Assembly: GCA_050260015.1 (NCBI GenBank)
Contig: JBLNBN010000034.1
Coordinates: forward strand, 10,976 to 74,975
From: JBLNBN01 sp050260015
GTDB lineage: Bacteria; Bacteroidota; Ignavibacteria; Kapaibacteriales; UBA2268
Length of the DNA stretch: 64,000 nucleotides
Direction: 5' to 3'
Position 1 is the stretch's first letter, and the number at the start of each line of letters is the position of its first letter. Shown one piece after another: positions 52,301-62,200 of this stretch. Under the pieces are notes generated by a model. The model was not told where the DNA came from, searched no databases, and was given only the letters and a program-made list of their open reading frames with translations. Position numbers and translations under genes: made by a program.

Positions 52301-55300
52301 TTATGCAATAGAAGTTGCAGCAGACCGGAATAAAAGGAAAATGGAGTAATGCCAGTAGCTCTCAATAAATCGTTTACGCGTTCCATGCGCTTAGCGTCGA
52401 CTACGTTCGAACAGATACGTCCCTCGAAGGTCCTGATCGAGCTTCGTTTAGTTTTTAATGGTAGTTCCGCCGGAGCGGGAGCCGACTTAAACTTTTCCAG
52501 CCAATACTTTTTGTCTTCGCCGCTCGAAGCTGAATTCTTATGCAAAGTCCATTCGGCGTAGTCTTTGAAAGTCAATTCGCTTTTATCTTCCGCGACGGAG
52601 TTGCCGCTCAGCATAGCCTCGTAGCGTTTGCGAACCTCTTCGAAGAAAATCTCCTGCGACTGCGCATCCGTTATTATATGATGGATATTAAAGAATAAGA
52701 TACTCTTATCGGGATTAACCCGGAATAAAACTATCTCGAAGAGGGGAGGAGCTTCCAGGTTGAACGCTCTGCGCGACCTTCGGGCTATCTCCTCGTCTAT
52801 TCTATCCAGCTCGCAGTCGAGAATTTCAATTCGCGCGCTCAGACTCGGGAGTACGCTCTGCTTAGGTTGATCGTCGACGAGCGCAAAGCGCGTTCTCAGA
52901 ATTTCATGAGCGGCTACGACCTGGTTAATTGACTTCTCGAGAATTTCGACGTCGATCCGCCCGGATACAGCGTACGCCGAGGGCATATTGTACGCCGCCG
53001 TTGCGCTGGGATCCGCGCAGACCGTCCAAAGCGCCTTCTGCGACGGGGAGAGGTCGTAATATTCTTTTATTTCCGCCTTTGGGATTTCTGCTTCCCGCCC
53101 GACGGCGCCTTTTGCAAGCAACTTCTCGAGTCCCTTTATATTCGGTTCGGCAAAGAATTGGCCGAGCGTTATCTTAGTTCCAAATTCTTTATTAAAAAGG
53201 GAGATCATTCGGACAGCTTTTAGGCTGTGCCCGCCCAACGAGATAAACGATTCGTTTACGCCGTAGTCCCCGACGCCAAGTATTTGCCGCCAAACATCCA
53301 GTATCTTCCGCTGAATGTCGGTGGTAGGCGGTTCGAAACTGTTTTGCGCCGAGGAACGATGCGATTGAAGAGCTTTGCGATCTATCTTTCCATTTTCCGT
53401 AACGGGGAAGCTCCCGAGAGCTATTATATTCGCCGGGATCATATACTCCGGCAGTTCCCTGGAGAGGAAACGAAGAACGTCATTTGGATCTATATCGCTA
53501 CTTGTATGCATGAACGCGTCGAGGTAAGATTCTCCGCCGTCGTCCGCTCGGGCGACGACCGCGGCGCGACTCACATCCGGATAACGCTCGAGCGCTCTCT
53601 CGATTTCCTGCAATTCGATCCGGAAGCCGCGAATTTTTACCTGGAAGTCCTTTCTGCCGAGGAACTCAATTTCATTCTTATTATTGACGCGCCCGTAATC
53701 GCCCGTTTTAAACATTCGCTCTCCCTTGACGAACGGATCGTTCAAGAATGCTTTCTCAGTTAGCTCCTCATCGTCCCAATACCCAAGCGCCGCCTGCGGA
53801 CCGCTTATATAAATCTCTCCTATCGCCCCCGTCGGCATCGGCCTTTTATGCCTATCAAGTATATATATCCGCTCGCCTATCAACGGCTTGCCGATGGTTA
53901 TCTCATTCGATTCAATCAGTTTGCATGTCGACCAGATAGTAGTTTCCGTGGGACCGTATACGTTAAAAACGTTCGCGTTCTTTAAAACGGAAAGCTTCCT
54001 GGCAAGCGCCACGGGAAAGACCTCCCCGCCGACCAGAATTGTTCTCATATTCCCGAGGAAGCCGACTCCCATAGCGTCTATTAACGCGCTCAATCGCGAC
54101 GGGGTAGTCTGAATAGCGTTGGCTCGGCTCTCGATAATTTCATTTTTAAACTCTTCGGGGTCGGTCCCAGTTTCGTCCGAAGAGAGTATTACCGTCGTAC
54201 CGTTCAGCAAGTTGCATAGTATTTCGAGAATTGAAATGTCGAACGTCGGGGTAGTTATCGCATAAAACCGCGCTTCGCCGTCGAGACCGAATACGCGCGA
54301 CATATTGGGCAGGAAGCTCGCCACGGAGGAATGCTTATTTAGTATCCCCTTCGGTTTCCCTGTCGAGCCTGACGTAAAGAGCAAATATGCCGGATCGTTC
54401 CCGTCGATCTCAACTTCAGGCGCAGACGCTTCGGCGTCAAAATCAATAGAAGCGACGTCGATAATGGAGCCATTGAAGGGCCCCCGCGCCAATTCTATAA
54501 AACCGCTCCCGGTAATTAGAACCTTCGCGCGACTTTTATTGAGAATATACTCAATTCGCGAATCGGGGTAATCGGGCGATAGCGGCAAGTACGCGCAGCC
54601 CGACTTCAATGCGCCGAGCATCGCCGCGACCAAATTCATGCTTCTGCTTAATAGTATTGCGGTTACTTGATTGCGCCCAACGCTGATCTCTTTTAGAATT
54701 CTATTTGCTATGCAGTCGGACATCCCGTCCAATTGCGCGTAAGTTAATTCTTTCCCTTTGAATACAAGGCATGCCTTATTGGGAGTTAAGCCTACTTGTT
54801 TCTTAAACAGCGCGGGAATTGTCGATATTTCACTTGGGTAGGAATCGTTAGATTTTAACTCTATAGCACGCGACGGCTCGAGCGAGAAAACTTCTATATC
54901 GTCGACGAGAGTATCGGGACATTTGCAAACTTGATCGACAATTCTATTTATTCCGTTTTCTATTTGTTGGATTGTCTCTTTGGAATACTCTTCAGCGTTA
55001 TACTTAACGCAGAAATTGATTGTATTGCCGAAAGAGATATAGACGGACATTCCGTAATCTGTCTGCTCGAAGTCCTCGAAATCGGTAAACTCCAATCCTG
55101 AGCTCGACTCAGCGGCGCTATCGACCGGGTAATTCTCGAAAACGAGTATATTATTGAATAGGTTTTCCTTCAGGGCAGTATAGGATTCAATCTCCGCGAG
55201 CGAGTAATAATCGTACTCTCCCTGCGCAAGCAGTTCCTTCTGCACTTCTCTTAAAAGGTCGGAAAACTTCGTCCCGGCGCAGTATTTAATTCTCTGCGGA

Positions 55301-56187
55301 ACCGTATTGATAAACAAACCGACTATCCCCTCGATATCTTTAACGGGCGCCTGCCTGCCGGACACCGTACTGCCAAAAGCGACATCGTCCGTATCGTTAA
55401 AGCGGGAGAGTAAAACTCCCCAAATAGTTTTAATTAGGGTGGGTAAGGTAACCCTGAGTTCCGCCGCGATCCGCTTGAGCTCTTCCGTTTGAGCTATGGG
55501 TATTGAAAAAGCGTTCTTTGCGAGGCGATAATTCGAATTATTTCGCTCCTTTTTGGGGAAAGACGCGAGCGTATCGTAACCCCGCAGATATTCTCTCCAA
55601 TAATCGGCGGCTTTCTCGCCGGTCTGCTCGCCGAGCCACTTGACGTAGCTTGCAAATTGCGGAGCCGGCGGAAGAGAAATCGATTCATGGCGAGTTAAAG
55701 CGTTATAAATGCGTTCAAATTCATCGAAGAGAATTTTGTTGCACCACCCGTCGATTATAATATGATGGAAGCTCCAAACGATCCTATGCTCGCGCTCTGA
55801 TAATTTAAATATCGCGAAGCGCATCAACGGGTCGCTCTTTAGGTCGAATCCTCTTTGTTTATCGCTTTCTTTGTAAGCCTCTATCCGCTCGCACGTCGCC
55901 TGATTTTCAAACGTATTAAATTCCAGATCCCCTTCTTTCAAAACGATCTGGAGAGGCTTCGCGGTATTTTCAAAGACGAAAGCGGTCCTAAGTATGTCGT
56001 GGCGAGACGCGATAATATTCCAGGCGCGGCGGAAATAATCAATATTCAAATCGCCCATGATAGTAAACGCAATTTGCTCGAAGTAGGCGTTGGAATCCTC
56101 TTCGACCAATTTACGATACATCATGGCCTCCTGCATAGGAGTCATTCCGCAGATATTCTTGATATTCTCTTTTCTAAACTCTCGCAT
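49381..56187 (-). CDS. Nonribosomal peptide synthetase, terminal two modules: C-A-PCP-C-A-PCP-TE
   Basis: 2,268 residues. C1 (1-430; HHIIIDGW 141-148) begins TPMQEAMMYRKL with YFEQIAF, the style of D-accepting (DCL) condensation domains. A1 (about 455-940; FTSGSTGKPKG near 604-614) has pocket residues D-I-L-Q-L-G-V-I-W, nearly the classical glycine code. PCP1 Ser988 (LGGHSL). C2 (about 1040-1465) reads HHIITDAQS at 1169, with Ala where Gly is usual. A2 (about 1490-1970) pocket D-A-S-T-I-A-A-V-C fits tyrosine or a related aromatic. PCP2 Ser2015 (VGGDSI). TE: Ser2128 (GYSLGG) and His2245 (GPHLSML). It should add Gly then Tyr and release the peptide by hydrolysis or cyclisation. Follows the upstream synthetase by 56 bp. 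Confidence 0.95.
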   Translation of the reverse strand: MREFRKENIKNICGMTPMQEAMMYRKLVEEDSNAYFEQIAFTIMGDLNIDYFRRAWNIIASRHDILRTAFVFENTAKPLQIVLKEGDLEFNTFENQATCERIEAYKESDKQRGFDLKSDPLMRFAIFKLSEREHRIVWSFHHIIIDGWCNKILFDEFERIYNALTRHESISLPPAPQFASYVKWLGEQTGEKAADYWREYLRGYDTLASFPKKERNNSNYRLAKNAFSIPIAQTEELKRIAAELRVTLPTLIKTIWGVLLSRFNDTDDVAFGSTVSGRQAPVKDIEGIVGLFINTVPQRIKYCAGTKFSDLLREVQKELLAQGEYDYYSLAEIESYTALKENLFNNILVFENYPVDSAAESSSGLEFTDFEDFEQTDYGMSVYISFGNTINFCVKYNAEEYSKETIQQIENGINRIVDQVCKCPDTLVDDIEVFSLEPSRAIELKSNDSYPSEISTIPALFKKQVGLTPNKACLVFKGKELTYAQLDGMSDCIANRILKEISVGRNQVTAILLSRSMNLVAAMLGALKSGCAYLPLSPDYPDSRIEYILNKSRAKVLITGSGFIELARGPFNGSIIDVASIDFDAEASAPEVEIDGNDPAYLLFTSGSTGKPKGILNKHSSVASFLPNMSRVFGLDGEARFYAITTPTFDISILEILCNLLNGTTVILSSDETGTDPEEFKNEIIESRANAIQTTPSRLSALIDAMGVGFLGNMRTILVGGEVFPVALARKLSVLKNANVFNVYGPTETTIWSTCKLIESNEITIGKPLIGERIYILDRHKRPMPTGAIGEIYISGPQAALGYWDDEELTEKAFLNDPFVKGERMFKTGDYGRVNNKNEIEFLGRKDFQVKIRGFRIELQEIERALERYPDVSRAAVVARADDGGESYLDAFMHTSSDIDPNDVLRFLSRELPEYMIPANIIALGSFPVTENGKIDRKALQSHRSSAQNSFEPPTTDIQRKILDVWRQILGVGDYGVNESFISLGGHSLKAVRMISLFNKEFGTKITLGQFFAEPNIKGLEKLLAKGAVGREAEIPKAEIKEYYDLSPSQKALWTVCADPSATAAYNMPSAYAVSGRIDVEILEKSINQVVAAHEILRTRFALVDDQPKQSVLPSLSARIEILDCELDRIDEEIARRSRRAFNLEAPPLFEIVLFRVNPDKSILFFNIHHIITDAQSQEIFFEEVRKRYEAMLSGNSVAEDKSELTFKDYAEWTLHKNSASSGEDKKYWLEKFKSAPAPAELPLKTKRSSIRTFEGRICSNVVDAKRMERVNDLLRATGITPFSFYSGLLQLLLHKYTSQCDITLGTVFSGRESHSLQQMMGFFAKTVAIRQTIDPSESLEGFLKRNQKTIHEDFSRQNYNYDELLKNLAIPLDSGRNPLFDYMVIYQKDRSASSSLGGVRVEDYRIGFDFARFDLSYHFIESDALRIELNYNAELFDSDIIGTVLSHIKRLIEEIEALLNKRIRDISLYNDILSLETASALRNTTTFGDSLTIHEMFSRVAAKNGEALALITEERTWTYGELEEDSSRLANLLVGFYQVKPGDRIGVCIDRGYDWIISLLAILKAGAVYVPLDPKSPRERNEEILKSASIGFIISSSDVYSEIARRVDIELAATCPPELNKASTDPRSPAYIIFTSGSTGKPKGVELCHRGLVSMALSQIDGFGITSTDRVLQFASPAFDASLSEVFMAFFAGAALAVIDDSKKIDPEEFERFVNNNCISAATIPPALQPLLDAGKLASLRVVISAGEIPNKEFAKRISNTAAFFNAYGPTETSVCASFHRVIPGDLKREAIPIGKPVSDSRIYILNENLEILPIGFSGEICIAGIGLSNGYINDEAQTRQRFLYVPSINDFVYRTGDIGKIDSHGNLIFIGRKDDQLKIRGFRVEPGEIKKAAEEAEGVTNSEIVVVDRPAGKEIRCYYIGDSVQPDELLGRMKMKLPGYMAPACCVKLDKFPMTSSGKTDVSALRAIEPEKGNGFASPKSKLEKEILSVFRDVLKKSYIEVTDSFFDVGGDSIAAVILSKRIGERVERKLAANDIYSLKSAREIAAHIEREGLSSSIKTFNYGAQVEAFAFPSVFGLAEEYVPLAEEMKDVALHCFEFCDEPIEFYVDKIAEIRGGKAPIIIGYSLGGALAFAVANALESSGRSVGRLCLIDPPALDEDFFQHAEENVRYLVETYAGGEAESQLRARMNDYIDYLKDNFRQEPISAQTIILISEESRKDEKIKFWQALCKKELILRGGAGPHLSMLSRPFAAKNGEILKEFLAFK

Positions 56188-56243
56188 CTATAACCGTTTT
56201 TTATTAGTCACTGCCTACATATATCGCACTACGTTTCGCCAAA

Positions 56244-59200
56244 CTACAGGGAATCGAGAAACTCGTCGAGTGCGGCGTCGTCGCCAAACACGTCCGCGTC
56301 GAGGTCCGAAGCGGTAATCGCGTCCCGCCCTCCGTTAACGCTCAATTCGATTAGCTCTACAAGCGCCGTTCCGTAATTCTCCAGGAGTTTTTGGATCGTC
56401 GCTCCGGCGAATCTCATCTTGTTGTACGATAGGAATAATTCAAATTTATCGCTTTCTACGATCGCGTTAATTATAAAGTCTTGAATCCTTTCTGCGTTCG
56501 CCGAGACTGAAGCTCCCGTGTGTTCTTCGCTCCCGGCAAATATTCCGCCGTCGATATCCGATTTGAATTGCCCTAAATAATTAAAGCTGACCTGCGGCGC
56601 ATAGCTTGAAATAGCGTTTTCCTCGCCGAGCAGGTATTTAATCAATACATAGTCAAACCCGTTATTTGGAACTGCGGCCAACAGCTTCTTCGTTTTGCCT
56701 AATACTTCAATCGGAGCGCCGCCGTTTGAAGCGTTCAATAGAATTGGATAAAAGCTCGTAAACCAGCCGACAGTCCTGCTAACGTCTATGTTCTTGACAA
56801 CCTCCTCCCTGCCGTGCCCTTCGAGCAATACCGCCAGACGCTCTACTCCGAAGGTCTTATTAAACGCGACGCCAAGCGCCGAGAGCGCTATTTCGTTGAT
56901 ACCGGTCGAGTTTTGAAGTAAATCTCTCGTTTGCCGGGCTGTCAGGCTAAAGCTCGCGATCTCGTTATACTCGAACGTATTTTTTTCAAATCGCGCTTCG
57001 CTTTGAACTCTTTCCGCGCCCGTAAAGTCCTGGCGCTTCCAATAATCCAGCGCATGAGCGAACGTATCGCTCCGGAGGTAATCCCTCAGCGCAAGGCTCC
57101 ACTTGCCGAAGGAATCCGTCTTGGCGGGAAGTTTTATTGTTTCATTTTTAGCGAGATTCTCGTACGCCGAGCTCAAGTCTTCAAGGATAATTCTCCACGA
57201 AACGCCGTCTACCACCAGGTGATGAATTATGATAAGAAGCCTGTCTATCTCGCCGCAATGCAAAAGCGCGGCTTTTATTAGCGGGCCGTTCTCAATATCC
57301 ATAGAGCATTGCATTCTCTCGGCGATTGTTCTTATTTCGGATTGAACGTCGCCGCCGCCGCGCGAAAGATCGATATAGGAAACTTCGGGCTTTAATTCGG
57401 CGCCGCGATTCTCCTGTATGATCTCCCCGTCTTTTTCATTGAAGACCATTCTCAAGGCGTCGTGCCGAAGGGTTATTTCCTCAAATGCGGTTCGTATATA
57501 ATCATAATCCAGCTTGCCTTTCGATTTCAGCAGGAACGCCTGGTTGAAATGCCGAACCGAATTGCCCTGATTCTCGAAAAACCATCTTTGTATTCCCGTC
57601 AACGGAAAGGTACCGGTAACGACGCCCTGGTCAATCGTAGAAGCTTTCTGTTTAACGTGCGGCGCGAGTTCCTCGACGGTAGGATACAGGAAGATACTTT
57701 TAACGTCGAAATCCAACCCGTTTTGCTTCGCGAGCGCGATCAATCGAATAGCTTTTATCGAATCGCCGCCCAGCATAAAGAAATTCTGATTGACCCCGAC
57801 ATTTTTACAATTCAACGCATCGCTCCAGAGCTTGGCAAGCCTACTTTCCATCTCCGTCGAGGCCTCCTTTATCCCTTCGGCGCTTGCCGAGAATTCGAAC
57901 GGATCGGGCAGCTGCGACGCGTCTACCTTCCCGTTATTAGTCGTTGGAATCGAGTCGATTGGAATAATATGGCCGGGTATCATATATTCGGGCAGTTTCT
58001 GCCTGAGGCGGCGAGCTATATCCATAGGCTCAATTTTTCGAAGCGTCGAGTAGTATGCGACGAGTTCGTTATTCCCTTCCTCCTTAGCTGCAATGGCGAC
58101 GTACGCCTCCCTTATGCCAGGAATATTTTCGAGAGAGATCTTAATTTCGCCGAGTTCGACGCGGAACCCGCGTATTTTTACTTGCTTATCCTTGCGCCCG
58201 ACAAAGACAATATCGCCGTTGTCGTTTATACGTCCGAGGTCGCCAGAGCGGAATACCCTATTGCCGGAGAACGGCAGTTCGACATACTTTTCGTTCGTCA
58301 GCCGCTCGTCGCCGATATAGCCGCAGGTCACGCCCATGCCCTCGATGCAGATCTCGCCGACTATATTCCGGGGCTGCGGCTCTAAATAGTCGTTGCAAAT
58401 ATATATCTTATAGTTGCGCATCGGTTTCCCGATTGGAATAGCTCCGCCGGCGTCCGCCGAAGGATCGAATTTATGGAACGCGCAGATGACGGTGGTCTCG
58501 GTCGGACCGTAGATGTTATAATAATCTAAATGTCCGGAGAGTTCAATCGCGTCCCCGGGGATGGGGGGCTCCATTCCCGTTAGTATTGTTTTTAGACCGG
58601 ACAGCTTTGATTTATCCAATACCGACAAAAACGACGGCGGGAAAAACGCCAGGGTAACTCCATGCTTATTGATAAAATCGAGAAACTCCGCAGGCGTATT
58701 CTTTAATTCGTCGTCGACGAGAACAAGCTTAGCGCCGGAGAACAGCGCACAAAACGCCTCGAGCATGGATGCGTCGAACGACGGCGAATAGAATTGCATC
58801 ACGGCTGAGCTTCCGTCCAGCTTAAATTCGTCGATTTGATGCAGTATAGTATTAACTAAATTAACATTGCTGACGAGGATGCCCTTGGGCTCGCCCGTCG
58901 TTCCAGACGTATAAATAATATAGGAGATATCGTCGGGAGAAATTGCAGGAGAATTTATTAGCGTTAAGTCCCCGGGTATTTCTTCAATTAGAACGACTTC
59001 CGCCGCGCCTGCCTCTTCTGCTTTTTGCGAGTCGCCGGCGATTAACAGCTTAGCGGATGCGTTGCTCAGGATGTATCGAACTCTATCGGCGGGAGTCTTC
59101 TCGTCGATTGGCAAATAGACTGCGCCGGACTTCATTATTCCAAGCATGCAGAGAATGTATTTCTCGTCCCGCCGCGTTTGCAGCGCGACCACGTCGCCCT

Positions 59201-62200
59201 TCGATATGCCTTTATTGATAATAAACTGCGCGATTGAATCAGTTATCCTATTCAATCGCTCGTAATCGCATTTAAATCTATCGCTTTCTATCGCCGTATT
59301 AGCCGGGTTGGCCAGGGCTATTTTACGGAACAGATCCGGTATCGAGGCTTTAGCGAAGCGGGGATATTCCGTGTTATTGAATCTTTCATATTCCCCGATT
59401 TCACTTTCAGTAAGCGCCCTGTAGCGGCCTATATTCTTTTGTTTACTCTCTGCGCCCTTAACCGCTTGCTCGGCGAATAAGAATAAATGGCCCGGGATCC
59501 TTGAAATAAATTCCTCGGAATATATATCGGAATTATAATTAATCTCAAGAGACAAACCGCCGTTTTCCTCAATAAACGAGAACAGCATTTCGAACTTGCT
59601 TATACCGTTCTCTATTGCATACGGCGCGGAGTCTACCCCGGTTAAGCTCAGCGTTGAAGCGTCGGAGTTTTGATATACGATCGCTATGTCGAACAGGGCG
59701 CCGCGCTCGGTCGAACGCGGCAAGTCTAAGTCCTCTACGAGCAGGTCAAATGGATAATCCTGGTTCTCGAGGCTTTCCTGTATCGTATTTTTTACCTTAT
59801 ACAAAACGTCTTCGAACGTATCGTCGGATTTTATTTGGTCGCGAAGCGCAACGGTATTAGAGAATAATCCTACAGTTCCGTCTAAAGAACGATTTCCCCG
59901 GCCCGCCACTGCGCCGCCGATTATAATATCCTCTTGATTCGTATACCGATGCAGAAGCGACTTCAGCGCGGCGGTAAAAAATGCGAACATGGAAGTCGAA
60001 CCGTCGCGCGTAAACTTTTCAAATGCCCTATAAGTATCCTGCGATACGCTTTGTTTGAAAGTTTTGCCTCTGTAGGTCTTAAATAGGGGTCTGGCGTTCT
60101 TAATTGGCAGATCGAGCGCCGCGAGCTCTCCCGAGAGCTTCTCCAACCAGTATTTCTTTTGGCTATCGAGCTCGCCCTCCGCTATTTTTTTTGATTGCCA
60201 TAGCGCGAAGTCTTTATACTGCAATTCGGGAACTCTTTCCGTATATTCGTTCCCCCGCTCGAGCGCGTTGTAAATTGCGTTCAACTCCCGCGCCACAATA
60301 TCGATCGACCAACCGTCGGCTATGATGTGATGGATGTTGATATACAGGAAATAATCTTCGTCGGCAAACTTATAGAGCTTTATCCTCATGAGAGGAGCCG
60401 CTGAGAGCTCGAACGGCTTTGCCGCTTCAGCTTCTATATCCGCATTTATCGCTTTTTCCGCTTCGGGTATGCCGCGGAAATCAAGGATAGGGATAGTGAA
60501 AATTAATGATTCTAATACGTACTGCTTTACGCCCCTTTCAGTTTCCCGGAAGGAAGTTCTAAAAGAATCGTGCCTATTGACTAATACGTTAACGGCCTTT
60601 TCAAAAACGTCGGGCTTGAATCGGCCTTTTAGGCGATAGACGGAGGGCGAATTGTAAGCGAGCGACTCCTTCTCCATTTGCGAGACTACGTATATCCTCT
60701 TCTGCGCATGCGAGAGCTCGTAATATTCAGATTTGGGAGCGCAAGGAATTTCCGTTTCGCCGCTTAGAGAGGCGTTTGTAATTCTCGCTGCAAGATCGGC
60801 TATAGACGCCGCCGAGAAAATTTCTCCTATCGCCAGCGAGCGATTGAATTCCCTATTTATCCTGCTCAAAAGCTGGATAGCGGCAAGGCTATGCCCGCCG
60901 ATCTTAAAGAAATTGTCCTCGAGGTAGACCGAATCAATTTTGAGAATATCTTTAATTAAATCCGCTAACCTTTTCTGCGTTTCTGTATGCGGAGCGCTCT
61001 TTTGATTGTTCGGCTTGTCAGCGTGCAATTTGCATTCCGCAACGAGCTTCCTTTTGTCGGTCTTACCGTTCGGAGTGAGCGGCAAGCTATCGCGATACTC
61101 GAAACGCGACGGCAGAAGGTAGCGCGGCAGCATGCTCTTTAGTTCCGTTTCGAACTCCAGGGCGCTCTCCCCGTCTTTTAGGACGACGAACGCCGCGAGT
61201 TCCCGTCGCTCGTTTTCGCAGCCGACTAAAGCGACGGCCGCCTGCATAACCCGTTTTGATGCGTTGGCCGCGATTTCAATTTCCTCCGGCTCGATCCGAT
61301 AGCCGTTAATCTTTACTTGGTTATCGCATCTGCCGAGAAATTCGATATTCCCGTCCTCCGTAAGTCTGCCCAGGTCGCCCGACTTATATATTCGCTGTCC
61401 GGGCGAGTATGGATTATGCCCAAAGACTTCATCCGAAGAATTATTAATATAACCGAGCCCTACGCCCTCGCCGGCAATGCATATCTCGCCGGCGAATCCA
61501 TGCGGCATCAGCTTCATCGAGGGATTCATTATCAATAGGTTTGTGTTCGCTATGGGTTTTCCGATTGGAATTCTCCTTCTTTCGGCATCCGCGTGAGAAA
61601 CTCTATAGAAAGAAGCCGTGCAGGAAGCTTCAGTAGGCCCGTAAACGTTGTAGACGTCCGCCCGCTCCGCAAGCTCGGCAAGCTCCCGGCTTGCGGGGGA
61701 TTCTCCCGCGCTGAGTATAGTTTGCAAATTGAGCGCGCTCTTGTCCAGCAGGCTTAGATACGACGGGGGGATATACGCCCTATTTACTTTATTTTCCGAC
61801 AAATATTGGGTAAATACGCTCGTATCGCCGATAATTTCCCTGTCGGCAATTACGAGCGACGCGCCCGAGAGCAGGGCGAGGAATATCTCCGTGAGCGAGC
61901 CGTCGAAGGTCTGGGAGGCGAATTGTAGGGCGCTATCTTTCTCGCAGTACTTATAATGCTCGATTTGACCTAATATCGAATTTAAAAATCCCCTGTGGCT
62001 AATAGTCGCGCCCTTCGGAGCGCCTGTGGTGCCCGAGGTGAAAATTATGTATGCGGCGGCGCGTGTATCTAATTCCTCCGCTCTATAATTCTCAGCCCGC
62101 GGCACGCTCTTTATATCTACGACTGGCGCGCCCGTAATTTCGGCCCCCGCTCCGAGGATCAACTTACATTTGCAAGCCTCGAGCATCATGGAAATTCTCT

